From assembly GCA_947494145.1 (NCBI GenBank), contig CANLTZ010000008.1, positions 124,001 through 188,000 on the forward strand: 64,000 nt of DNA, read 5' to 3'. This DNA is from an uncultured Jannaschia sp. Lineage in GTDB: Bacteria; Pseudomonadota; Alphaproteobacteria; Rhodobacterales; Rhodobacteraceae. Positions 38,899 to 48,861 of this stretch are shown in pieces. Numbering within the stretch: position 1 is the stretch's first letter; each line of letters starts with the position of its first letter. The notes under the pieces are model-generated. The model searched no databases. It saw only the letters and a list, made by a program, of their open reading frames with translations, and was not told where the DNA came from. The translations under genes and the position numbers were made by a program.

Positions 38899-41273
38899 GG
38901 TGTCTCCGCATCGGGTGGCGGGGCGGGCGGCCCCTTGGGGGGGTCGGGTCGCTCAGCATCGCGCAGCGTCTCTGGGTTGCGCAGCCAGACGTCGCGCTGC
39001 GCGAACGGGATCTCAATGCCTTCGTCGCGGAACCGCTCGGCTACGGCGTGATTGAGTTCGGACCGGACGACGACTTTCCAAAGGATATCGCGCAGGACCA
39101 CGCGGACCAGGAAATTCAGGCTGTCCGCGCCAAAGCCCTCAAACGTCACCACCGGCGCCGGGTTCAGCACCACCATGGGATGGTTTTCAGCCACTTCGAG
39201 CAGGATTTTCTCAATCCGCCGGGTGTCGGTACCATAGGCGACGCCCACCGGGATAAGCACGCGGCCCGAATTGTTGGCCAGCGTGTAATTCGTCACCACG
39301 CCTGCGATCAGGTCGGCGTTGGGCACGATGACGTCCTGGCGGTCGAAGGTCTCGATCCGCGTGGACCGGACGGAGATCTGACGCACGAACCCTTCGACCG
39401 CGCCCACCTGGATCCAGTCGCCCAGCTTGATGGGCCGCTCCACCAACAGGATGATGCCCGAGACGAAATTCTGCACGATGGTCTGCAAGCCGAAGCCCAC
39501 GCCCACCGACAGCGCACCGGCAACGATGGCGAGGCCGCCCAAATCAATGCCCGCCGCCGTGATCGCGATCAGCGCGGCCAGCGTGACGCCCACATAGCCC
39601 GTCCCCGACAGGATGGCATTCGTGCCCCCGGTATCGAGCCGGGTCTTGGGCAGCACATTCGTGCGCAGGATGCCCTTCAGAAGCCGGGTGATCAGATAGC
39701 CCACCACGAAGACGATGGCGAAGGTCAGAAAGTTTTCAGGCGAAATCCGCGTCTCACCCACGCGGAAGCCACGCAAGAAGCCCGTCCACCATTCACCCAG
39801 GGTGGACATCCGCACACCCCAGATCAGCGCAAAGACCGGCAGCGCCGCCACCGCCAGCGCGAAGCCCACCAGAGTGGGCGCCAGGGCGTCATGGGCCGGA
39901 TCCGGGCGCCGCAGCACCGCCGACCAAAGGTCAAAGACCAGGTTTTGGACCACCCCGATCGTAGTCACCAACGCCAGCGACAGAATGGCGGGCCAGACCA
40001 GAGCCAGCCCCAGATTGACATAGCCCACCGCCGCCACGACGGGGCCGATGATGGCCACCACGACCAGCCCCTTTCCCGCCAGGCCCAGGACCGAGGCCAT
40101 GAAGGACACGCCGTCTTCGCCGTCCTGCTGGCTGCGCACACGGCTGCCTTCTTCGGCCAGCAGCCGGCCCAGACGCCAAAGCGACAGGCCCGCCAGGAAA
40201 AGCAAGGCAAAGTGCAGGATGTTGCCGTCCAGAATGGCTGGCACGCCCCTGTCGCTTTCGGTGGCGCTGAACACGTCCACCAGCATCGACGCCGCCATGA
40301 GTACGCCTAACACCCAGGCGTGAAACCGCCCTTCACGCCGACAATCGGCGGCGATGGGTAGAAGCGCGACCGAGGTTTCGCGCGGCGGAAAGGCGTGCCC
40401 CCCAAGCCATCGGGCCGCCAGAATGACAAAACCCATATAGGGCAATGCCGTCAAAAGCGCGTCGGCCCGCACGCCCGCCACCCCCATGCGCCGAAGGATC
40501 GTCGTCACCAGCACCAACCCCACGACGGGCAACCCCAGCCGAGCCAGCGACACCGCCATGAGCGCCACGCGCGCCGCCGGGCTCGCCTCTTCCCGGGGGG
40601 TCAGCCGGTCGCGGATGCGGGTCAGCCAAGCGCCAGACCGCAGCAGCAGGACCAGCGCCAACAGCGTCAGCACGCCCAATTCCACCGCCCGCGCGGCCCA
40701 AAGCGCCCGTGCCGTCATCGACACGAAAGGCTGCGCCAGATCCCTGGTCAGAGCCACGAACCACGCGCCGGTGGATTGGATGGCCGCGTACCACAGCAGA
40801 GGATTGACCGGCGGGGCCGACCGGGTCAGCAGCGCTTCGGCCGTGCGGTCGGCGATGATGCGGTCGGTTTCCGCGACCAGGCCGTCGGCTTCGGCAAAGG
40901 CGGCCTGGGCTTCGCGGATGGGGGCCATCAAGACCTCCAACCGGTCGGTCAATTCCGCCCGCTGCTCCGCGATATCGGGGGGCTCGGTCTCGCCTTCCTC
41001 GGGGGCGGGGCCCAGGGCGTCGATCTGTTCGCGCAGGCTTTCGATGCGCGCCATGTTGGCATTCTGCGCCTCATCGAAGCGCGCGCGCCAATCCACCAAG
41101 TCGCGGCGCATGCTTTCCAACTGCTCGATGGTCGCCTCATCGACCAGCAATACCGCTGCCGCCCCGTCGGAAATCGCCTCCCACCGCGGGGGGACGCCCA
41201 TGCCCATATCCTGCGCCAGACCCGGCAGCGCGCCGAGCCACAGGACAATGGCGCAGAAAAGCGCGCGGATCAT
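38895..41273 (-). CDS. MscS-family mechanosensitive channel with N-terminal periplasmic domain (DUF3772-like)
   Basis: Signal peptide; many TMs; GGLAIVAGALSVGVGFGLQTIVQNFVSGIILLVERPIKLGDWIQVGAVEGFVRQISVRSTRIETFDRQDVIVPNADL. Confidence 0.92.
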   Translation of the reverse strand: MIRALFCAIVLWLGALPGLAQDMGMGVPPRWEAISDGAAAVLLVDEATIEQLESMRRDLVDWRARFDEAQNANMARIESLREQIDALGPAPEEGETEPPDIAEQRAELTDRLEVLMAPIREAQAAFAEADGLVAETDRIIADRTAEALLTRSAPPVNPLLWYAAIQSTGAWFVALTRDLAQPFVSMTARALWAARAVELGVLTLLALVLLLRSGAWLTRIRDRLTPREEASPAARVALMAVSLARLGLPVVGLVLVTTILRRMGVAGVRADALLTALPYMGFVILAARWLGGHAFPPRETSVALLPIAADCRREGRFHAWVLGVLMAASMLVDVFSATESDRGVPAILDGNILHFALLFLAGLSLWRLGRLLAEEGSRVRSQQDGEDGVSFMASVLGLAGKGLVVVAIIGPVVAAVGYVNLGLALVWPAILSLALVTTIGVVQNLVFDLWSAVLRRPDPAHDALAPTLVGFALAVAALPVFALIWGVRMSTLGEWWTGFLRGFRVGETRISPENFLTFAIVFVVGYLITRLLKGILRTNVLPKTRLDTGGTNAILSGTGYVGVTLAALIAITAAGIDLGGLAIVAGALSVGVGFGLQTIVQNFVSGIILLVERPIKLGDWIQVGAVEGFVRQISVRSTRIETFDRQDVIVPNADLIAGVVTNYTLANNSGRVLIPVGVAYGTDTRRIEKILLEVAENHPMVVLNPAPVVTFEGFGADSLNFLVRVVLRDILWKVVVRSELNHAVAERFRDEGIEIPFAQRDVWLRNPETLRDAERPDPPKGPPAPPPDAETP

Positions 41274-42298
41274 TCGAAGACCGTCGGGACCTCGCGCGCT
41301 TCCTCGGCCAGCCAGTGCGGAACCGGCAGGCCCTTTTCGCTTAGGAAGGCGGGGTTCCAGACCTTTGACTGATAGCGGGAGCCATAGTCGCACAGGATCG
41401 TCACGATGGTATGGCCCGGCCCCAGATGGCGGGCCATCCTGACCGCACCGGCAATATTGACCCCGGTTGAGCTGCCCATGCAAAGCCCCTCGAATTCCAG
41501 CAGATCAAAGACGATGGGCAGCGCCTCTTCATCGGGGACCTGGCAGGCGAAATCGGGGGTGAAGCCTTCCAGATTGGCGGTGATGCGCCCCTGCCCGATC
41601 CCTTCGGAGATGGAAGAGCCCTCGGACTTCAACTCACCGTTTTCGTAGAAGTTGTAGAGCGCGGCGCCCATCGGGTCGGCGATACCGACTTTCACGCCCT
41701 TGGGCTGAAGTGCGGTGGCCACGCCCGCCACTGTGCCGCCGGACCCGGCCGCGCAGATGAAGCCATCGACCGCGCCCGCGGTCTGTTCCCAGATCTCTGG
41801 CCCCGTGGTCTCAATATGGGCATGGCGATTGGCAGTGTTGTCGAACTGGTTGGCAAAGATCGCGCCATTGGGTTCGGTCTTGGCCAGCGACTCCGCCAGA
41901 CGGCGGGCATAATGGATGTAGTTATTGGGGTCGCGGTAGGGCTTCGCGGGCACTTGCACCAGCGTCGCGCCGGCCAGTCGCAGCATGTCCTTCTTTTCCT
42001 GGCTCTGCGTCTCGGGAATGACGATGACCGTCTTGAACCCCATGGACGCGCCCACCAGCGACAGGCCGATGCCGGTATTGCCTGCTGTCCCCTCGACGAT
42101 TGTGCCGCCTGGGTTCAGCGCGCCCGACGCCACCGCATCGCGGATGATGTAAAGGGCGGCGCGGTCCTTCACGGACTGGCCAGGGTTCATGAATTCCGCT
42201 TTGCCGAGGATTTCGCACCCGGTCTCGTCACTGACGCGGTTCAGGCGGATCAGGGGGGTATTACCGATGGCCTCGGCAAGGTTTTGGTGGATATGCAC
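41270..42298 (-). CDS. cysK: cysteine synthase A
   Basis: IGNTPLIRLNRVSDETGCEILGKAEFMNPGQSVKDRAAL; VEGTAGNTGIGLSLVGA; AAGSGGTVAGVATAL. Confidence 0.93.
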   Translation of the reverse strand: MHIHQNLAEAIGNTPLIRLNRVSDETGCEILGKAEFMNPGQSVKDRAALYIIRDAVASGALNPGGTIVEGTAGNTGIGLSLVGASMGFKTVIVIPETQSQEKKDMLRLAGATLVQVPAKPYRDPNNYIHYARRLAESLAKTEPNGAIFANQFDNTANRHAHIETTGPEIWEQTAGAVDGFICAAGSGGTVAGVATALQPKGVKVGIADPMGAALYNFYENGELKSEGSSISEGIGQGRITANLEGFTPDFACQVPDEEALPIVFDLLEFEGLCMGSSTGVNIAGAVRMARHLGPGHTIVTILCDYGSRYQSKVWNPAFLSEKGLPVPHWLAEEAREVPTVFE

Positions 42299-42355
42299 GC
42301 GTGGGCCTCCGGTCGGCTATATGCCGCACAGGTCTAGACCCCGCCCCGCCGCGCT

Positions 42356-43459
42356 TCAACCGCACAAGCGGCCCTTGTTGAGCGCCAGCCACTGGGCCGA
42401 GATCACCAGGGGCGCGTTCGCCGCCTCGCCCGTTGCAATCATGTCGATCAACGCATCGAGCGAAACCAGATGCGCGCGGATGTCTTCGGCTTCGGTGTCC
42501 AGCCCACCCAGACCCGCAGCGCCATCGGGCAAATCGCAAAGCGCCACAAAGGAATGCAGCACCTGCGCCAGCCCGCCGGGGCTGGGATAATAGCGGGACA
42601 CGAACCGCAGCGCATCGGGTGCCGCATGCAGGCCTGCCTCCTCCTCCAACTCGCGCAAGGCCGTCGTCTCGGGCGTCTCACCTGCGTCGATCAGACCTGC
42701 CACCGGCTCAATGAGCCAGGGCTGCGGGTCGCCCTTGGCAAGGGCGCCAATGCGCACCTGTTCCACCACCATCACCCGGTCGCGCACCGGGTCATAGGGC
42801 AGCACCGTCGCGGCGTCGGTGACGTGGCTGATGGCGCGCTGTAACCGTGGCGACCTGCTGCCGTCAAAGCACGCATGATCCAGATGCCATTCCTCGACCC
42901 GGTGAAACCCCTCATAGGGATATACGGTGCGATGTACGGCGATATCGTCGCTCGTCAGATCGCCCCCAATGGTAGCGGGGCGACGGCGTTTGCGCGCGGC
43001 GTCGATCCCGTGGGCGCGGGCCTGCACCACGGCGCGGCGCGCGGCGATCTCGCCCTCGGTAACGACACCGCGGGCGCGCAGCACTTCGTCGGCGGCCAGC
43101 AAGGTCCGCGCCCCGTGGACCGCGATCCAATCCTCCAGCGACCAGGCCTCGCCACTGCCGCCATCGCCGTCCGCCTCCCGGTAGACCAAGGCGGGCGTGC
43201 CCGCGATATCCACGGCCTCGGCCACATGTCCGAACACCCGTTCATACCAATCCAGCCGTGCCCGGACCTCATCGCCCAGCGGCTCTGTCAGCAGCCCCGT
43301 GACTTGCCCGCCAGACACCAAAATGGGCCAATCACCGGCGGCGGCGCGCTCTACGTGCCAGCCGTCCAGCACCGCAGGGCTGCATGCCACGGCCTGCCCC
43401 GCCACGTGGTCCAACAAGGTCTGCCATCTGAGGGTTCCGAACAGGAAAAGGCGGCTCAC
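42356..43459 (-). CDS. trgB: TrgB-like protein: gamma-glutamylcyclotransferase-like N-domain fused to NUDIX hydrolase
   Basis: GTG start; LFLFGTLRWQTLLDHV N-terminus; NUDIX box region GLIDAGETPETTALRELEEEAGL; next to trgA and cysK. Confidence 0.85.
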   Translation of the reverse strand: MSRLFLFGTLRWQTLLDHVAGQAVACSPAVLDGWHVERAAAGDWPILVSGGQVTGLLTEPLGDEVRARLDWYERVFGHVAEAVDIAGTPALVYREADGDGGSGEAWSLEDWIAVHGARTLLAADEVLRARGVVTEGEIAARRAVVQARAHGIDAARKRRRPATIGGDLTSDDIAVHRTVYPYEGFHRVEEWHLDHACFDGSRSPRLQRAISHVTDAATVLPYDPVRDRVMVVEQVRIGALAKGDPQPWLIEPVAGLIDAGETPETTALRELEEEAGLHAAPDALRFVSRYYPSPGGLAQVLHSFVALCDLPDGAAGLGGLDTEAEDIRAHLVSLDALIDMIATGEAANAPLVISAQWLALNKGRLCG

Positions 43460-43917
43460 CGCGCCAAGCGCCCCACGATACCGGCAACGACACCGACGGC
43501 TGCCGCACCGCCGAAGAAGGTGCCCAGCACCACCGGGTTGTTGATGAGCAGGATATCGTCCCAAAGAAAGCCCATCCACGCGCTCGCCGCGGCCCCGACC
43601 TCGGTATAGACGCTGTCGAGCGAACGGCTGATCATCTCGTAGAAGGAATGCAGAAGCAGGCCCAACACCGCATAGATCAAACCCGCCCCCAAACCCGCCG
43701 TCAAAGCCTCGGTTACCGGCGCGCCACGCCCCGTGGGCCCTGTCGTCGGCTTCCCGATGAAGCGCCACCCGATATAAAGACCGCAAGCCGCCAGGATTTC
43801 ACGGAAATAGCCCACCACGGACCCTTCCGGCAGCACTTCCTGCACGATGGTTTCACCCGTCCACCAGCACAAAGCCGCAAAAAGGACGGCGGAGACGAGC
43901 TTGGCGGGCGTGGGCAT
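43456..43917 (-). CDS. trgA: TrgA family membrane protein (tellurite resistance locus)
   Basis: MPTPAKLVSAVLFAALCWWTGETIVQEVLPEGSVVGYFREILAACGLYIGWRFIGK; synteny trgA-trgB-cysK. Confidence 0.85.
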   Translation of the reverse strand: MPTPAKLVSAVLFAALCWWTGETIVQEVLPEGSVVGYFREILAACGLYIGWRFIGKPTTGPTGRGAPVTEALTAGLGAGLIYAVLGLLLHSFYEMISRSLDSVYTEVGAAASAWMGFLWDDILLINNPVVLGTFFGGAAAVGVVAGIVGRLAR

Positions 43918-45128
43918 CAGGCGGGCTTTCGGATGGTCAACTGGACGACATCGCACATGCCATATTCGAAGGCCCCGGCACAGCCTGTCAGATACAGGTT
44001 CCACATTCTTCGGAACCGATCGTCGAATCCCTGCAACGCAATGTGGTCCCATTGTGCGTTAAATCTGTCGAACCAGCGGCGCAACGTGATGGAATAGCTC
44101 TTTGCGATAGACAGGCTGTCGCCTTCCTCCAACCCTGCGCGCTCGATTTCCTCGGTCAGACGGTGGGGCGCGGGCAGCATGCCGCCCGGGAAGATGTATT
44201 TCTGGATAAAGTCGATGGAGTTTGAATAGGTCTCCCACCGCCGGTCGGGTACGGTGATGATCTGCAGCGACGCGGCCCGCCCCGGGCGCAAGCGCTCGCG
44301 CAGCGTCTGGAAGTAGACCGGCCAATAGCGCTGGCCCACGGCCTCGAACATCTCGATGGACGCGATGCCGTCATAGGCACCCCGCTCATCGCGGTAATCT
44401 TGCAACTTGAAGTCCACGAGGTCCGACAAACCCGCTTTTTCAATGCGTTCCTGGGCGAAGTTCAACTGCTCCTGGCTCAGCGTCAGCCCCGTCACGCGCA
44501 GCCCCCGCTCGCGGGCGGCATATTCCGCAAAGCCGCCCCAGCCGCAGCCGATTTCCAGAACGTGGTCGCCCGGCTTCACCTCCATCCGGTCCACGATCGA
44601 CGCGTATTTCGCCGTCTGCGCCGCCTCCAGGCTTTCCTGCCCCGTCTCGAAGATGCCCGCCGAATAGGTCATCGTTTCATCAAGCCAGCGACCATAGAAA
44701 TCGTTGCCCAGATCGTAATGCGCCTCGATGTTGCGCTTGGCCTGGGTCTTGGTGTTGCGCCGCAGGAAGGCACGCAACTTCTCAAAGGCCTGCACCAGAA
44801 CCAGCCCTGGAAATTGCTGGATCAGCGCGTCGCCTTCCTTGTTTATATAGTCGAAACAGGCTTGCAGGTCGGGCGTCGACCATTGCTGGTCCATGAAGGC
44901 TTCCATGAAACCCACATCGCCTTCGCGCACGATGCGGGCGAAGACCTCTGGGTCGTGGATGTTGATTTCCGCCACGGGCCCCGCTGCCGGGCCCTGATGG
45001 CGGAAGCGGCGGCCATCGGGCAAGACCACATCGACCCGGCCCGACTTGGCACCCTGTGCCAACGCAAAGACCCGCTTGAAATAGCGCGGCAGGTCCGACT
45101 GGCCGTCGGTCGTCGTCAATATCGTCAT
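43917..45128 (-). CDS. cfa: cyclopropane-fatty-acyl-phospholipid synthase
   Basis: AHYDLGNDFYGRWLDETMTYSAGIFE; VLEIGCGWGGFAEYAA; GLTLSQEQLNFAQ; QKYIFPGGMLP. Confidence 0.93.
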   Translation of the reverse strand: MTILTTTDGQSDLPRYFKRVFALAQGAKSGRVDVVLPDGRRFRHQGPAAGPVAEINIHDPEVFARIVREGDVGFMEAFMDQQWSTPDLQACFDYINKEGDALIQQFPGLVLVQAFEKLRAFLRRNTKTQAKRNIEAHYDLGNDFYGRWLDETMTYSAGIFETGQESLEAAQTAKYASIVDRMEVKPGDHVLEIGCGWGGFAEYAARERGLRVTGLTLSQEQLNFAQERIEKAGLSDLVDFKLQDYRDERGAYDGIASIEMFEAVGQRYWPVYFQTLRERLRPGRAASLQIITVPDRRWETYSNSIDFIQKYIFPGGMLPAPHRLTEEIERAGLEEGDSLSIAKSYSITLRRWFDRFNAQWDHIALQGFDDRFRRMWNLYLTGCAGAFEYGMCDVVQLTIRKPA

Positions 45129-45193
45129 GTATCCCCCGTCATCTGACGCTGAGACAACACAGCCCTTTGCGTAGGGGCAAGCCCCAAAGCCCC

Positions 45194-46600
45194 TTATTCC
45201 GCTGCGTCGCGTTGCCCATATGCCTCCAAAGCGCGGGCCCGACCTTCGGCCAAGTCCACGATGGGGTCAGGATAGCGGTCCCCGGGCGACATGTTCCAGC
45301 TTCGCGGGATGGCGTCGAAATAGCTGTCGGCCAACGCGCCTCTCCGCCGCTCCGACAGCCAGGTATCGCGATAGGTGCCCTTCGGGTCGAACTTCTCGGC
45401 CTGGGTCGCCGGGTTGAAGATGCGAAAGAATGGCGCCGCATCTGGCCCGGACCCGGCCGTCCATTGCCAGCCCATCGCGTTCGAGGCCGGATCCCAATCC
45501 ACCAACACATCGGCAAACCAGTCGCAGCCCACTTTCCAGTGGGTCATCAAGTGCTTGGTCAAGTAAGACGCCACAAGCATCCGCGCCCGATTGTGCATGG
45601 TGCCCGTCACATAGACCTGCCGCATGGCCGCATCCACGACCTCCAGACCTGTGCGTCCACGCCGCCAGGCCTCTGCGTTTTCATTGTCGCTCTGCCAGGG
45701 GAAGCTGTCCCATTCGGGCTTCCAATTGTCCGTCGTCAGGCGCGGGGTGTGATAGGCAAGGTGATGGGCAAAGTCGCGCCAGACGACTTCCTTCAGGAAC
45801 GTCTCTGCCCCCGCCTTCCCATCCTGCATCGCGCGCTGCCCGGCATGCCAACAGGTGCGGGCACTGATTTCGCCGTAAGTCAGGTTTTCGCTCAGCCCGC
45901 TGGTGCCATCTTCGGCCAGCATATCCCGCGCGTCACCATAGGCTTCGACCTTGTTGGCGATGAACGCGCCCAACCGCCCCTGCGCCGCCGCCTCCCCCAC
46001 ATGCAGATGGGACGCCACGATATCGGCCCCGTGCCGCATGGCCCGCCCCATGTCCCAGGCGTCCAATGCTTCGCTTTCGGGCCAACCTTCAGGTGTTTCC
46101 ACCTGCTTGGGCGCGCTCAGCGGCGCGTCCACGTCGCGGCCCCGCACCGATTTCCAGAAGGGCGTGTAGACCTTATAGAACCCACCCGTCCCTGTCTCCA
46201 CCGTCCAAGGCTCGAACAGAACATGGGCATGGAAGGATCGCGCCGTCAGCCCATCGCCGCGCAAAGCTTCCTTGACCTTGGTGTCGCGCGCCCGCTCATC
46301 GGGCACGTATAGGCGGTTCCAGACGACCGTATCGGCCCCCGTCTCCTTCACCAAGTCGCGCAAGGTCTCCAATGCCGCACCCCGCCGCAGGGTCAGACGG
46401 GTGCCCAAGCCCTCCAACCGTTCCGCCATATGGGCAAGGCCAAGCCCCATGCGCCAGCGCGGCGCCGCGCCCCAGCTCTCCGCAACTTCATCGTGCAGCC
46501 AGACGGGAATAACGGGTCGCCCCTGCCCCGCGGCCCAATGCAGCGCGGGGTTGTCGGTCAGCCGCAGATCGCGGCGCATCCAGTAAAGTATCGGTACCAT
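45194..46600 (-). CDS. phr: cryptochrome/deoxyribodipyrimidine photolyase family
   Basis: MVPILYWMRRDLRLTDNPALHWA; RTGLEVVDAAMRQVYVTGTMHNRARMLVASYLTKHL; DWDPASNAMGWQWTAGSGPDAAPFFRIFNP. Confidence 0.93.
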   Translation of the reverse strand: MVPILYWMRRDLRLTDNPALHWAAGQGRPVIPVWLHDEVAESWGAAPRWRMGLGLAHMAERLEGLGTRLTLRRGAALETLRDLVKETGADTVVWNRLYVPDERARDTKVKEALRGDGLTARSFHAHVLFEPWTVETGTGGFYKVYTPFWKSVRGRDVDAPLSAPKQVETPEGWPESEALDAWDMGRAMRHGADIVASHLHVGEAAAQGRLGAFIANKVEAYGDARDMLAEDGTSGLSENLTYGEISARTCWHAGQRAMQDGKAGAETFLKEVVWRDFAHHLAYHTPRLTTDNWKPEWDSFPWQSDNENAEAWRRGRTGLEVVDAAMRQVYVTGTMHNRARMLVASYLTKHLMTHWKVGCDWFADVLVDWDPASNAMGWQWTAGSGPDAAPFFRIFNPATQAEKFDPKGTYRDTWLSERRRGALADSYFDAIPRSWNMSPGDRYPDPIVDLAEGRARALEAYGQRDAAE

Positions 46601-46744
46601 AAGCTGCAGATAGCCCAGCCTGCCCATGCGAAAAGACCCACCAGCGGGCCCGAGACGCATCAGGGGCGGAAACGCCGCCCCCATCACTGGTCAAAAAATA
46701 CTCAAAATGGCGCGCCCCGCACCACATGCGGGGGCCATCAGCCC

Positions 46745-47734
46745 TCAAGCATTCACATCCACAACCACGCGGCCCCGCACCTGCCCCTTCAAAATGTCCG
46801 CCCCCAGCTTCGGCAAGTCGCCCAGCGTCGCAGGCACGACCATTCCTTCGAGCTTATCCATCGGCAGGATTTCAGCGATGCGGCTCCAGGCACGGACGCG
46901 GTTTTCGTAAGGCTGCATGACACTGTCGATGCCCAGCAAATTCACACCGCGCAGCAGGAAGGGGATGACCGTCGCGGGCAGCCCCGCACCACCCGCCAAC
47001 CCCACGGCGGCAACACTTGCGCCATACTGCATCTGGCCCAGCACGCGGGCCAGCATGTCACCGCCAACGGCATCCACGCAGCCGCCCCATGTCTCACTTT
47101 CCAGCGGTCGTTTCACTGTCTCGGCGAGGTCCGCACGCGGCACGATCTGGCTGGCGCCGAGACCGCGCAGGTAATCCTCCTGGTCAGGCCGCCCGGTAAC
47201 CGCGGCCACTTCCTGGCCCAAGGCCGACAACAGCGCTACCGCGACAGAGCCCACACCACCCGCAGCCCCCGTCACCAGGATCGGGCCCGCCTTAAACCCG
47301 TGATCTTCCAAGGCCTGCACCGCCAGCATCGAGGTGAACCCCGCCGTACCCACCGCCATCGCCTGGCGGGTCGTCAGCCCATCGGGCAAGGGCACCAGCC
47401 AATCGGCGCGCACCCGGGCCTTCTGCGTGTAGCCGCCCCAATGGGCCTCGCCCACGCGCCAGCCCGTCAGCACCACCTTGTCGCCGGGTTTGTAGCGGTC
47501 GTCTGACGACGTCTCGACAGTGCCCGCAAAGTCGATGCCCGGCACGTGCGGATAGTTACGCACCAGCCCACCCCCCGGCCCGATACAGAGCCCGTCTTTG
47601 TAGTTCACCGTCGAATATTCGACGGCCACCGTCACCTCACCCTCGGGCAAGTCCGCCAGGGTCAGGTCCTTGACCGCTGCCGAGGTTCCCGCATCGTCCT
47701 TTTCGACCACCAGTGCCTTGAACGTTTCGCTCAT
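46745..47734 (-). CDS. acuI: acryloyl-CoA reductase (AcuI/YhdH family)
   Basis: MSETFKALVVEKD...VEYSTVNYKDGLCIGPGGGLVRNYPHVPGIDFAGTVE; VTGAAGGVGSVAVALL; overlaps dmdA. Confidence 0.9.
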   Translation of the reverse strand: MSETFKALVVEKDDAGTSAAVKDLTLADLPEGEVTVAVEYSTVNYKDGLCIGPGGGLVRNYPHVPGIDFAGTVETSSDDRYKPGDKVVLTGWRVGEAHWGGYTQKARVRADWLVPLPDGLTTRQAMAVGTAGFTSMLAVQALEDHGFKAGPILVTGAAGGVGSVAVALLSALGQEVAAVTGRPDQEDYLRGLGASQIVPRADLAETVKRPLESETWGGCVDAVGGDMLARVLGQMQYGASVAAVGLAGGAGLPATVIPFLLRGVNLLGIDSVMQPYENRVRAWSRIAEILPMDKLEGMVVPATLGDLPKLGADILKGQVRGRVVVDVNA

Positions 47735-48861
47735 CTCCAGAACCTCTCCATGATTTCGGCCTGCATCGGGCCGTCCTGAGTATGGCAAACCAGATGGTCG
47801 CCGGGCTGCCAGTCGTTGCTCACCATGCCGATGGCGACGCCGCATTGGAATTCATCGGACCACGCGGCCGAGCGGATCGTGCCCGCCTGCGCGCCGCCGT
47901 CCATCAGCGGCCATTCGCGATCCGCCAGCGGCGGCGCGCCGTCCAGGGCGACCGGCACAAGTCGGCGCTTGGCCTCGTGGTACTTCAGTGCCGCGCCCCC
48001 GATGCAATCGTAGCGCTGCACGTAGCGGCCCAGACCCGCTTCAAAGGGCGTATCCGCACGGGTCATGTCATTGCCGTAAGACAGCATTCCGCCCTCAATC
48101 CGCTCAGCGCCATTGGGGCACCCGGCGCGGATATCAAATGGCTGCCCTTCGGACATGAGTGTATTCCAAAGCGGCATGGCCAGCCGTTCCTCGGGCACGT
48201 AAATTTCGAACCCACCTTGCTTCGAATATCCCGACCGCGCGATCAAAACTTCGCCATCTTCAAATGGCAGCCATTCAAAACCAAAGAACGGAATGTCCCG
48301 CGTTTCTTCCCCGAAGACCTGCGCCGCCAGGTCGTTGGCCAAGGGGCCTTGCAGCCCTAGCACCTGCACATCGGGCTCTGACACGGCGACGTCGTAGCCC
48401 CCGCCCATGGCCACGCCTTCGATCCAGAGCGCCAAGTCGCTATCGGCCAGAGACACCCACCATGTGCCGGGCCTCGGCTGCAAAGCCACGGGGTCGTTCA
48501 ACATGCCACCATTCACGTCGCAGATCGGCACATAGGCACATTTGCCCGGCTTCACCCGGTCCAGGTCACGGGGCGTGAGGCGCTGCATCAACGCATCCGC
48601 ATCCGGCCCTTGGATGGAGACCTGGCGTTCACACGCCACATCCCAAAGTTGGACCGCACTTTTCAGGTGCCTGCAATCGTCCGCGACGTTGTCGAAGACG
48701 ACCGGCAACAACGTCTTGTTGTAGACCGTGAAGGCCGACACGCCGCACGCTTCTACCGCGTCAGTCCACCATGTGCGACGCAGACGGTTCGATGGTGCCA
48801 GTGCAAACATCGGGGCCCCTCCTACCTTAAGACCGGGACGCAAGCCTTTGATTTCCATCAC
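47731..48861 (-). CDS. dmdA: DMSP demethylase (DmdA) or close GcvT-fold paralogue
   Basis: FTVYNKTLLPVVFDNVADDCRHLKSAVQLWDVACERQVSIQGPDADALMQRLTPRDL; YSKQGGFEIYV; RAGCPNGAERIEGGMLSYGNDMT; acuI adjacency. Confidence 0.82.
   Translation of the reverse strand: MMEIKGLRPGLKVGGAPMFALAPSNRLRRTWWTDAVEACGVSAFTVYNKTLLPVVFDNVADDCRHLKSAVQLWDVACERQVSIQGPDADALMQRLTPRDLDRVKPGKCAYVPICDVNGGMLNDPVALQPRPGTWWVSLADSDLALWIEGVAMGGGYDVAVSEPDVQVLGLQGPLANDLAAQVFGEETRDIPFFGFEWLPFEDGEVLIARSGYSKQGGFEIYVPEERLAMPLWNTLMSEGQPFDIRAGCPNGAERIEGGMLSYGNDMTRADTPFEAGLGRYVQRYDCIGGAALKYHEAKRRLVPVALDGAPPLADREWPLMDGGAQAGTIRSAAWSDEFQCGVAIGMVSNDWQPGDHLVCHTQDGPMQAEIMERFWR

Noticed and set aside
39048-40310. 420-aa plus-strand ORF
   Set aside because: Antisense of MscS channel; no recognisable domain and biased composition.
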